Source: PVC group bacterium (lineage in GTDB: Bacteria; Verrucomicrobiota; Kiritimatiellia; CAIKKV01; CAITUY01). From it: 46,243 nt of DNA. Positions 1 to 8,600 of the stretch are shown here, piece after piece (within the stretch, counting starts at the first letter, position 1; each line of letters opens with the position of its first letter). Below the pieces are notes generated by a model. The model searched no databases and was not told the DNA's origin. It saw nothing but the letters and a program-made list of their open reading frames with translations. The DNA is taken from the NCBI GenBank assembly GCA_945890715.1, contig CAMDCX010000012.1, positions 1-46,243 of the forward strand, in the 5' to 3' direction. Position numbers and translations under genes: made by a program.

Positions 1-711
1 GGAATCGCCATGGCGGGCGAGGCACATGATGGACTTGGCTAATTCTTCGGGATGAATCGTGGCCCGCAGATGAGTGTGGACCAGGGCGAAGCAAAGGGCG
101 TCATCAAGCAGGGCCAGCCCGATGGCCCCGTACGAAATCGCCATGTTGAGTTTCAGAACGGCTTCATATTGCTCAGGCACAGCCGGACCACAGGGAGTGG
201 TGAGCTGAACCACGGCCTGTCCATCGGAATCCTTGCTCGAGAAATCAATCCTGACATTCTGATTGCGCCGGTCAGGCAGGGAAACACTTACTACATACTC
301 CTGCCCTTCCCCACTCATGGCGACAGGAAGCCCCTTGATGGCCGAAGCCATCAGATCCTTGTCAGACAAAAGCCCTTGGGAAAGCCCGCCAGCGGCCTGC
401 TTCTGCAACATCCATTCGCGCCAGGTAATGGCCTTGTCTCCAAGATCCTGTCCCGTAATCGTCTGAAGTGCCTGGACCACTTCCGAAACATTCCTCGCCT
501 GATCCAAAAGATTAATCAGTGACGGGAGTGCGCCTTCATCCCCGATTTCGGACAAAATCCTGATAGCGGCCCACCGGATCCCCTCATCCCGGTCCTGAAG
601 CAGGGGGACAACAGCCGATGCGGACTCGCCACCTTTTTCAATCAAGTCGTCCATCGTCGTCGCCCGCGTCTTGATGTTATATAACCCCTGTCGGATCGTT
701 TGAGTGTCCAT
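1..711 (-). CDS. HEAT-repeat protein with YbjN-like C-terminal domain (partial)
   Basis: The reading frame runs leftward from an ATG at 711 and is still open at base 1, so 237 residues are visible and the C-terminus is missing. Residues about 15-80 look like HEAT/PBS-lyase-type repeats (e.g. LQDRDEGIRWAAIRILSEIG followed by ALPSLINLL). Residues about 140-237 resemble the YbjN/type III secretion chaperone-like fold (VSVSLPDRRNQNVRIDFSSK, later YEAVLKLN and ALVHTHLRA). Such domains usually mediate protein-protein contact; no enzymatic motif is visible. No strong Shine-Dalgarno precedes the start. Function is unknown and the YbjN-like assignment is moderately sure. Confidence 0.6.
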   Translation of the reverse strand, partial: MDTQTIRQGLYNIKTRATTMDDLIEKGGESASAVVPLLQDRDEGIRWAAIRILSEIGDEGALPSLINLLDQARNVSEVVQALQTITGQDLGDKAITWREWMLQKQAAGGLSQGLLSDKDLMASAIKGLPVAMSGEGQEYVVSVSLPDRRNQNVRIDFSSKDSDGQAVVQLTTPCGPAVPEQYEAVLKLNMAISYGAIGLALLDDALCFALVHTHLRATIHPEELAKSIMCLARHGDS

Positions 712-768
712 GGGGCTGAAGATATTTCGGAAGGGGTCCTATATCAACCAGATAATATGGCACTCTCG

Positions 769-788
769 ATTTAATGGAATCATTAAAT
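769..788. repeat. Perfect inverted repeat in the divergent intergenic region
   Basis: ATTTAATG at 769-776 and CATTAAAT at 781-788 form 8-base arms around GAAT. It lies between the leftward HEAT-repeat gene and the rightward mobile mystery operon, directly next to the first operator-like copy at 788-805. It could be a regulator site for either gene. Confidence 0.4.
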
Positions 789-870
789 ACAACAAATATG
801 CTGTACGCGAACTAATTTTAACAGCCTATATATTGTTAATAATTGACAAGCATACAACACATATGTTGTA
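788..870. promoter_or_regulatory. Duplicated operator-like palindrome and promoter of the mobile mystery operon
   Basis: TACAACAAATATGCTGTA at 788-805 and TACAACACATATGTTGTA at 853-870 agree at 16 of 18 positions. Both are dyads with TACAACA/TGYTGTA arms. The second overlaps a candidate promoter with -35 TTGACA at 843-848 and -10 TGTACT at 867-872 (18-base spacer). Because the first gene downstream encodes an HTH protein, these are likely its own operators (inference). Confidence 0.5.
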
Positions 871-919
871 CTTTCTTTCGTAACCAAGAGAAAGATACGG
901 CAATTGAAGGAGAACGGGC

Positions 920-1384
920 ATGAACAGGAATAAGCTCATCAGGGAACAATTGGATGACTCCCTCCAGCGACTTGCTCCTCTGCGGAGCGTCAACCCGCCT
1001 TCGAAGGGATGGGTGCGTGCCATACGCGGCGGGCTCGGAATGACCGCCAAGCAACTGGCTGGCAGGCTCGGCATATCGCAGCAGTCTGTGGCCCGAATCG
1101 AAAAGGATGAGACATCGGGGTCGGTGACAATCAAAACCATGCGCCGTGTCGCAGAAAGCCTCGATTGCGTGTTCGTCTGCGGCTTCGTGCCGCGCTCAAG
1201 CCTGGAAGCCACCGTGCGCAGGCAGGCTGAACAGCTTGCATCCAAACGCCTTGCAAAGGCATCCCAGACAATGACACTGGAGAATCAGGGGCTCAATGCC
1301 GATGAGAACAAGAAGGTTCTGTCCGAAATGGTGGACGAACTTGTCAATGAAATGCCTTCGAATCTCTGGAGCGAACCGCGATGA
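920..1384 (+). CDS. Mobile mystery protein A, XRE-type HTH regulator
   Basis: This is a 154-residue protein with a lambda-repressor-type HTH at about residues 38-80 (GMTAKQLAGRLGISQQSVAR, then IEKDETSGSVTIKTMRRVAE). Length, the conserved N-terminal QLDDSLQRL segment and the following Fic gene match the family named mobile mystery protein A. A good ribosome site (GAAGGAGA, 906-913) sets the start. Its stop overlaps the start of the Fic gene in an ATGA, so the two are translationally coupled. It probably represses its own operon through the dyads upstream and acts with the Fic protein as a toxin-antitoxin-like unit; that role is inferred. Confidence 0.8.
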   Translation: MNRNKLIREQLDDSLQRLAPLRSVNPPSKGWVRAIRGGLGMTAKQLAGRLGISQQSVARIEKDETSGSVTIKTMRRVAESLDCVFVCGFVPRSSLEATVRRQAEQLASKRLAKASQTMTLENQGLNADENKKVLSEMVDELVNEMPSNLWSEPR

Positions 1385-1965
1385 AATTTGAATACCCGGA
1401 GGGAGCCACTCCCCTCGATCCCGATGAATCCGCTGGCCTGCGCCTCACGCATGTAACGACACGGGGCGAGTTGGACCGCTGGGAACAGGATAACATTGTC
1501 AATGCATTGGCATGGCTGGATCGGAGAAGGCCGAAAGACATCCTGAACGAGCAATTCATTAAGGAACTCCACCGGCACATGTTCGGGAAAGTCTGGCGAT
1601 GGGCGGGACATTTCAGAAGAACCGACAAGAACATTGGCGGGCCCTGGCACCAGATCCCGATGAGCCTGAAAAATCTTTTTGATGATATGCACATGTGGAT
1701 GGAGTTGGGCGAGGAGTCACCTGATAAACTGGCTATGCGATTTCACCACCGGTTGGTATCGATTCATCCGTTTCCAAACGGAAATGGCCGCCATGCACGC
1801 CTGATGACCGACCTGCTCCTTGAAAACATCCTCAAGCGCCCGCGGTTCACATGGGGAAGCGAAAACTTATCGCAGGTCGGCAATGTCCGGCAGAGGTACA
1901 TAGTGGCCCTCCATGCGGCCGATGTTCAGGACTATGGTTCCTTGTTGGAATTTGTGCGCACATAA
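1381..1965 (+). CDS. Mobile mystery protein B, Fic-family protein
   Basis: This 194-residue Fic/DOC-fold protein has the catalytic loop HPFPNGNGRHAR at about residues 130-141. Fic enzymes transfer AMP or another phosphate-containing group from a nucleotide to a hydroxyl on a target protein, using the loop His and an Asp/Glu that holds Mg2+. Here the usual acidic residue is Asn (HPFPNGNGR), which may lower or change activity. No inhibitory (S/T)xxxE(G/N) helix was recognised in it or its partner. It overlaps the upstream HTH gene by four bases. Substrate and toxicity are unknown. Confidence 0.82.
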   Translation: MKFEYPEGATPLDPDESAGLRLTHVTTRGELDRWEQDNIVNALAWLDRRRPKDILNEQFIKELHRHMFGKVWRWAGHFRRTDKNIGGPWHQIPMSLKNLFDDMHMWMELGEESPDKLAMRFHHRLVSIHPFPNGNGRHARLMTDLLLENILKRPRFTWGSENLSQVGNVRQRYIVALHAADVQDYGSLLEFVRT

Positions 1966-1972
1966 GGAACGC

Positions 1973-3187
1973 TCAGCCCAACAGGAACCGGCGGCGGGTG
2001 GTTCCGTGCTCGATTGGCTTGGAAATAATGGTGTTGCGGCCCACTGCCTGACCGGCGCGGTGAACCGTCTCGTCAATGCGGCGGCCGGAACCTGATGTCT
2101 TGCGGAGCCGGGGATGACGAGCCCGCATATAGGCCGCGAGCTGAATATCATCCCGCTTCATCAATGCGTAGGTCGCCGGACTTTCCGTCTCGAGCTCGCG
2201 ATCCCGGGTCTTCAATGTCTCCGAGAAACCGCTCAAGAGGCCCAACGCAAAATCCACCTGGCGAGCGGAGGTGAGCGAACGCCCCTTCCGGAAAACCTGC
2301 CATTGATCCTTGATCACCCGCTTGAGAAAGTCATACACGTAGCCGGCCATCGTGACATTTTCGGTGGTACCGCTGATTTCCAGAATCCGGCCCATTCGTT
2401 CCTTGTCGACCACATAGGCGCAAATCCATACAGCTTCAACGAAATAAAAATCCTGCAGTAACCGGCTCAACGCGTACTCGTGGGCTGCCTGCCGCAACTG
2501 CGGTTCGCCGAGACACAGACTGCTGTACTGCCGATCCCCCGTACCGGAAAGCAGGTCAATATGATAGCGGGCAATCGTCTCATGGACTTTTGTCATGGCC
2601 AGTTCGGCCTCGTGCCGGTTCGAGCTCGCAGAAAGAGCCAGCAACTTCTTCACACGAAGCAGAATCCGATCGTTTTCATCGAGTCCGCCAGTATTGCCCA
2701 CTTCATAAAGCGAGGGGTAGTCGCCCGCCGCACGGGGATCCGCGTTCAGAAAACGACAGGCCTCCTGAAACCGGACCCCGTGTGGCTGGTCGGTTCCGCC
2801 CAGAAGCTCATCCGTCATCTGGTGGGCCAGCTCATGGAGCAATACTTCCCGGACAGTCATCCAGGGGTAATTCATCACCAACTTCCGGCTGAATGCCATA
2901 ACCCGTCGTTCTCGGTTCCACTCGGCCCACCGCTTGTCGAAGTCACGCAATTCGAAGCCCGGAAGCGTTAATCGGGTTCTGTAAGAAGAGGGAAGCAAGC
3001 CCACGGCATTCTTCCATTCACAGATCAATCCATGAAGAATGCGCCGTTCCAGTTCCTGATGATGACTAAGCGTGATGGTCTTCCTTTTCGATAGAGGAAA
3101 GGTGACAAAACGGCATCCATAACGCAAGCCAAACAGACCGTGGCTTCGCCACACCAAGCCATTGATCGTCAATGACTTATTTCTCAA
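1973..3187 (-). CDS. SprT-like zinc metalloprotease domain fused to DUF2786
   Basis: This protein has 404 residues if translation starts at the TTG at 3187. An in-frame stop lies about 26 codons upstream, and no ATG fits better. Residues about 110-165 carry HELAHQ followed by PHGVRFQEAC, the zinc-binding pattern of SprT-like proteases (HExxH plus a third His). Residues about 185-225 (ILLRVKKLLALSASSNRHEA) match DUF2786. The remaining C-terminal half is not recognised. SprT/Spartan proteins cleave proteins crosslinked to DNA, but this fusion has no established role. It is convergent with the Fic gene, seven bases away. Confidence 0.72.
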   Translation of the reverse strand: MRNKSLTINGLVWRSHGLFGLRYGCRFVTFPLSKRKTITLSHHQELERRILHGLICEWKNAVGLLPSSYRTRLTLPGFELRDFDKRWAEWNRERRVMAFSRKLVMNYPWMTVREVLLHELAHQMTDELLGGTDQPHGVRFQEACRFLNADPRAAGDYPSLYEVGNTGGLDENDRILLRVKKLLALSASSNRHEAELAMTKVHETIARYHIDLLSGTGDRQYSSLCLGEPQLRQAAHEYALSRLLQDFYFVEAVWICAYVVDKERMGRILEISGTTENVTMAGYVYDFLKRVIKDQWQVFRKGRSLTSARQVDFALGLLSGFSETLKTRDRELETESPATYALMKRDDIQLAAYMRARHPRLRKTSGSGRRIDETVHRAGQAVGRNTIISKPIEHGTTRRRFLLG

Positions 3188-3316
3188 TTCCGCATCGACT
3201 TCTATCTTTTGAATCCCTGTATTACCTTTGAAAATAGAATTCCAGAATAAGCTGGGATTTTTTTCAAGAGAGAGATATCACTCAAGGCAAACCCTTTGAA
3301 GTCCCGAACCTGACTT

Positions 3317-3997
3317 ATGAACATTCTGATTGTTGAAGATGAACCGGTGTTAAGAGAAGGATTAACCGATCTCCTCTCGAACGCCGGCCATCAGGTCGAG
3401 TTGGCGGGGGACGGATTAACGGCCGCCCAGCGGGGCTTGGATCCGTCGTTCGAACTGGTTTTGCTCGACATCATGCTTCCCAAACTCAACGGCATCGAAG
3501 TCTGCCGCCGCATCCGTAAGGCACGCCCCTCCCTCCCCATTTTGATGCTTACGGCCATGGGGTCGGAAGAGGACAAGGTCCGCGGACTCAGCGCAGGCGC
3601 CGATGATTATGTCACAAAACCCTTTGGCGCCCGCGAACTTCTGGCACGCGTCGATGCCATGGCCCGACGCATCAAGTCGGTCCCCGCCGAACCTGAAATT
3701 ATCGAGACGAATGGATGCCGGTTCGATCTTGGCCGCTGTGTGGCCAAACGGGGCAACCAGATCATTGACCTGACCGCGCGTGAAACCGGAATCCTCCGCT
3801 GGCTTCACCAGCATCGGTCCAGGGCCGTGTCCCGCGCCGAGTTGCTTGAACAGGTCTGGGCGGCCCAGCCGGACATGGAAACTCGTACCGTGGATGTCAC
3901 CGTCGCCAACCTGCGCCACAAAATCGAACGCAACCCGGCCACACCCCGGATCATCGTGTCCGTTAAAGGCGTGGGTTATGCCTGGGGGGAACCGTGA
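3317..3997 (+). CDS. OmpR/PhoB-family response regulator
   Basis: Of 226 residues, 1-115 form a receiver domain with acidic pocket VEDE, phospho-acceptor Asp51 (LVLLDIMLPK) and the conserved Lys in VTKPFGA. Residues about 130-224 form a winged-helix DNA-binding domain (LTARETGILRWL, then RTVDVTVANLRHKIE). It is a transcription regulator activated by phosphate transfer from the adjacent kinase, whose GTG start overlaps its stop codon. No strong Shine-Dalgarno is seen. The nearest downstream candidate target is the giant envelope gene. Confidence 0.93.
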   Translation: MNILIVEDEPVLREGLTDLLSNAGHQVELAGDGLTAAQRGLDPSFELVLLDIMLPKLNGIEVCRRIRKARPSLPILMLTAMGSEEDKVRGLSAGADDYVTKPFGARELLARVDAMARRIKSVPAEPEIIETNGCRFDLGRCVAKRGNQIIDLTARETGILRWLHQHRSRAVSRAELLEQVWAAQPDMETRTVDVTVANLRHKIERNPATPRIIVSVKGVGYAWGEP

Positions 3998-5589
3998 CGA
4001 TTCGCGACAACCGTACCATCCTGGCGCTCATTCTGACCGCACTCGCTATTGTCGTACCCTGCGCCGCCTGGTACCTCGTCGGCTCCCGGGAGGCGGAGCG
4101 ACAGGTGTCGGACATCACCGAGGCCGCCCATCAGGCGGCACATGACACGGCGGAACGGCTGGCCGACCAGTTGACTGTGCGGCTCAATACGCTTCGAGAG
4201 ACCGAGTCGCGTCGGCCATTCTACCATTATCAGCCTTTTTTCCGAGATCCCCGGGGAACCACCCTGATGCCCTCCCCTCTGGCGGCCCCGCCCGGCGATC
4301 CCCTGGTCCAAGTCTATTTTCAAGCGGACGGGGAATCCGGCCGTATCACGATTCCAGCGGCCAATGTAGAAGCGCAACAGCAGGTCGACCCGCAAGCCGC
4401 GTCCCAGCGCGATTCCCTGCGTTATCTCCAGCGCGAACTCGAACGCGGGCTCGCCTCAATCCTTTTTGCCGTGCGCGGTGAATCACGCCCCCAACAAGGC
4501 GGAACATCCTCCTCCCAAAACCAGCCGGTTGTAGTCGGCTCCTTGAAATGGCGAACACTCTATGTCACGGGACAACCGGCTCTGATAGCGTTGCGAGAAA
4601 TCACCACGCCCGAAGGTTCCTTGCTTCAGGGGTTCCTCATTTCCAGTGCAGGCGTGGCTGATCTCTTCCGAGCCTCCAATCTTCCGGCCCATTTCATGTC
4701 CGGAAAAGCGATCAACGACTTGCAGGCGGTTGTGGGTACTGGTGACGAACCCTGGCGGGTGACCATTGATTCCCGCGATGCTCTCGTCGGAGCAACCCGA
4801 CAGGCTCAGGATCTCCGGCGGGGCTTTCTGGTCATATTTATGGGTGGGGCAGCCATTGCGCTCCTCTGTGGGCTTGGGGTCGTCTGGCTCGTCTGGCAGA
4901 CAGAACGCCTGGCCCGGCAGCGCGTCCAGTTCGCCGCCAGCGCGGCCCACGAACTCCGCACCCCGCTCGCAGGACTCCGGATTTTTAGCGATATGCTGGC
5001 AGAGGGATTAGGCGATCCGGCCAAATCACGGGACTATGCCCGGCGTGTCTCCGACGAAGCCGGTCGACTCGGTCGGGTCGTCTCGAATGTCCTTGGGTTT
5101 ACCCGTCTGGAACGGGGCACCTTCACCATGCATCCCGCACCCGGAGATCTCGCCGCCGCCGTTCGGGAAAGCGTGGAGCGTCAGAAGGCCGCCCTTGCCG
5201 CGCTAGGAGCCAACATCGAACTCACAACCGAGCCCGCGCTGCCCCCCGTGAGATTCGATAACGATGCCCTCGGGCAAATCGTCCAAAACCTTTTGGATAA
5301 CGCTGAAAAACACACCCGTAATGCGGTTGATCGCACCATCCGGATATCTCTTGCAAGCAGAACCAACGACGTTGAATTGTCGGTCTGTGATCACGGCCCC
5401 GGTGTCCCAGCCCATGTCCGAAAACATTTGTTCGAGGCCTTTTCACGAGGCAACCATGCCGACTCCCCGGCAGGACTTGGCCTGGGACTGGTCCTCGTCA
5501 AAGCTCTGGCCAAAGCCCAGGGCGCCGGGGTGGCTTACCGCGATAATGCAGGCGGCGGCGCCTGTTTTACGGTGACCTTCATCGAATAA
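3994..5589 (+). CDS. Membrane sensor histidine kinase
   Basis: This 531-residue protein starts at a GTG within GTGA, overlapping the regulator stop. A membrane segment near residues 9-28 and a second at about 276-300 enclose an extracytoplasmic sensor region of some 240 residues that matches no domain I can name. HisKA has the phospho-accepting His319 in AAHELRTPLAG. The ATPase domain shows the N box DNAEKHT (about 435) and the G2-type GLGLGLVLVK near the end. It probably senses an envelope signal and phosphorylates the adjacent regulator. Confidence 0.92.
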   Translation: MTIRDNRTILALILTALAIVVPCAAWYLVGSREAERQVSDITEAAHQAAHDTAERLADQLTVRLNTLRETESRRPFYHYQPFFRDPRGTTLMPSPLAAPPGDPLVQVYFQADGESGRITIPAANVEAQQQVDPQAASQRDSLRYLQRELERGLASILFAVRGESRPQQGGTSSSQNQPVVVGSLKWRTLYVTGQPALIALREITTPEGSLLQGFLISSAGVADLFRASNLPAHFMSGKAINDLQAVVGTGDEPWRVTIDSRDALVGATRQAQDLRRGFLVIFMGGAAIALLCGLGVVWLVWQTERLARQRVQFAASAAHELRTPLAGLRIFSDMLAEGLGDPAKSRDYARRVSDEAGRLGRVVSNVLGFTRLERGTFTMHPAPGDLAAAVRESVERQKAALAALGANIELTTEPALPPVRFDNDALGQIVQNLLDNAEKHTRNAVDRTIRISLASRTNDVELSVCDHGPGVPAHVRKHLFEAFSRGNHADSPAGLGLGLVLVKALAKAQGAGVAYRDNAGGGACFTVTFIE

Positions 5590-5618
5590 CGTTGCCTGTT
5601 TTTTTACATCCCTTTTAC

Positions 5619-5646
5619 TTAACAACCGCCGGATCCCTTCTACACT
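5619..5646 (+). promoter_or_regulatory. Candidate sigma70-type promoter of the giant envelope gene
   Basis: TTAACA at 5619-5624 and TACACT at 5641-5646 are separated by 16 bases, 43 bases before the start codon. The gene could also be read through from the kinase, 99 bases upstream. No response-regulator repeat was recognised here. Confidence 0.4.
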
Positions 5647-5688
5647 GGGCCACAGGGAAACATAATCCGTTCCCAAAGGAGATCCGTC

Positions 5689-8600
5689 ATGAAAGCACTA
5701 TTCAAGGTCCTTGTCCTGATCCTGTTCCCGTCGCTCTTGCCTGCCGGCACCCCGCTCAAGCCGCTCCCGGTGGTGCCGCCTCCCCAAGCCGTTATCACGG
5801 TGCATGAAATCCAGTATACCGGGCAACTCTCCCCAACCCAGGCTCGGTTCACGGTCTCCCTGGATCTTGACTCGACCGGAACGGACGCGGCTCCACTCCC
5901 CGTCCTGGAAGGCGACGTAGCCGTGCTCCCCGTAAAACTTCCGGACTCGATTCGACTGCTCCGGGAAGGGAATCGATTCAGCCTATTGGTGACCCAGGCA
6001 GGGCGCCACAAGATTGCTCTCGAGTATGTCGCCAAAATCGAACGTCAGGATCCCTGGAACCAGGTATCGTTCACCGGTCCGGCGGCCGCCATCGGATCGG
6101 TTTCCGCCCAGGCAGAGGGAGCTGGCGTGGAAATCCAACTTCTCACCGGCACCACCCTGGAGTCGGCTTCAAAGGACGGAGTGACCCGCGTGCGAGGATT
6201 TCTGGGCCCCGAAAAACGGGTGAGCCTGCAATGGAAAAGCAAAACCATGGAAGTAACGCGGCAAGCCCTGCTGACCTGCGAAACCCGGGTTGCTGTCCAG
6301 GTGGCGCCCACCGTTGTCAAATACAAGACCGATATGAATTTCGATATTCTCCAGGGAAGTATTCAGCAACTTCGGGTGACCCTGCCCGGCTCTCAGGCGC
6401 TGACAAAACTTCAGGGAGAGGGCGTGCGGGATTGGAATGCCAAGCCGGAAGGCGATCACCAGGTGCTGACGGTTGAATTCATCCGGCCCATTGAGAAATC
6501 CTACGCACTGGCCTTGTTTTCTGAACAGTCCGTGGAAGCCTCTGTCACAAAGACGCTGATTCAACCGCCCCAGCCCGCCACCGTTGAGCGGGAAACAGGA
6601 ACCATCACAGTGTCGGCTGAGGATGTGCTCGCCACTCCGGAACAAACCAGCGGCTTGCGTCAGGCCAACGCCCCGGCAGGCACCCTGGCGTGCTACCAGT
6701 TTTACGGGAGAACCTTCGCGCTGTCATTCCTGTTACAGCGCCTTGAGCCCGTGATCAAAACAACGGATCGCGTCACCGTGCGCGTCGACGAAACCCGGGC
6801 GCTGGTCACCCATGTCCTTTCCCTGACTGTGGAAAAGGCCGGGGTTTATGTGATCGAAATGGCCACCCCGTCCGGAAGCGTTGTCTCGGATGTGCGGGGC
6901 GAAGGAATTGAGGATTGGAAAGCGTCCGGCGGCAAGCTCCTCGTGAACTTCAGCAGCCGGGTCCTGGGAGCCCGCCAGCTGGAGGTCCAGTTGGAGGGAA
7001 GCCGGGTGACAACAAACCGCGACGCTGAAACGAATGCCTGGCTGGTTACTGTGGGCGCCCTGCGCGTTACCGGCGCGGTACACGAAACCGCCCAGATCGG
7101 CGCCACGTCGGCGCCCGGCATCCAGCTCAAAACCTTTTCTGAAAACTTGGTAGGAGCCCGTGAAATCTCGATCAGCCGGTTAGCCTCGCGCACCGGGGAC
7201 GAGACGCTGGCCTATGTCGCCGACCAGTCCGAGTGGGCGGTGATTCTCACCGCCGAGCATATGGCGGCGCGTATTACAGCCGATGTTTTCAATCTGATCA
7301 CCATCGGGGACGGCCTGCTGGGCGGGAGCGCGACTATCCGCTATGCCATCATCAACCAGGGTGTGCAGGAATTCCAAGTCCAGGTCCCGCCCCTGTGGAA
7401 GAACGTCGAATTCACCGGCCCCAATATCCGCCGCAAGGAATTGCAGGGCGACACCTGGATTATCGGGCTTCAGGAAAAAGCATGGGGCGGATACACCCTC
7501 GTTGTGACGTATGACTACCAGTTCGATCCGCACCGGGCCACGCTTCCCATCGGCGGGATCCATCCCGTCAAGGTCGAACGGGAAACCGGGAGTGTCGCCC
7601 TCACGAGCGCCGCGAATCTCCGGCTCACAGCCCAGCCCAATGGGGACTCCATCCGCCGCGTCGACGAAGCCGACCTGCCGTCCACCGACCGGGCCCTGAT
7701 CACCCGACCGGTCCTGATGGCCTACAAGTATCAGGGCCCGACCTACGGACTGGGCGTGGAGGTGACCCGGTACGACGAACTTCCCGTGCTGGATGCCGCC
7801 GCCGATCGCACGCAATTGACCACCGTGCTGACCGAAGAGGGCCAGATGTTGAGCCAGGCGTCCTTCATGGTTAAAAACAACGACCGCCAGTTCCAAACCT
7901 TCACCATGCCCGAAGGAGCCGACTTCTGGGGATGTTATGTGGACGGCCAACCCGTCAAGCCGGAGAAAAGCGCCACCTCCCTGCTCGTGCCACTTCCCCG
8001 CCATGCGAACCGGGACGAGGCGTTTTCGGTCGATATCGTGTATGCCCAGAAAATCCCGCCACTCAAGTCGCTGCTTCCCCACTCCATCACCCTGGCGGCC
8101 CCACTGACCGACATGCAGACCACCTACGCGGAATGGGAATTGTACGCCCCGCCCTCCCAGCACCTGACCCGCTTCGCCGGCAACATGATCGTCGCGCGCG
8201 GCACCACTTATGGGCTTCGGGATGCCTGGCAGGCTTTTCTCCGGTTCTACGACAGCCTCTACCACGAGGCGGGCGGCCTGCTCTGGTTCCTCGCCATCGC
8301 GGCCGGATTTGTTTTCCTGATTCTGTATTCCATCCGCCGCGGCTGGCGCGCCTTCCGCACCGCACTGGTGACTCTGGCCATCCTCGGAGTACTGGCGGGT
8401 ATGCTCACTCCCGCCTTAAGCGGATCACGGGAAAAGGCCAGACGGGTTTCCAGCTCGAATAATTTAAAGCAGATGGGGCTGAGCCTGGCCATGTACGCCG
8501 AACAACATGCCGGACAACTCCCGGGTTCACTGGATGACCTCAAGGGAATCGCCGGTGACGAAGCCATCTTCCGGGATGTTTCCAGCGGGACCCGGTTCGT

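Noticed and set aside
7180-8265. 361-codon antisense frame inside the giant gene
   Set aside because: It mirrors the codon pattern of the real gene on the other strand, has no recognisable motif or ribosome site, and the plus-strand protein is clearly conserved internally.
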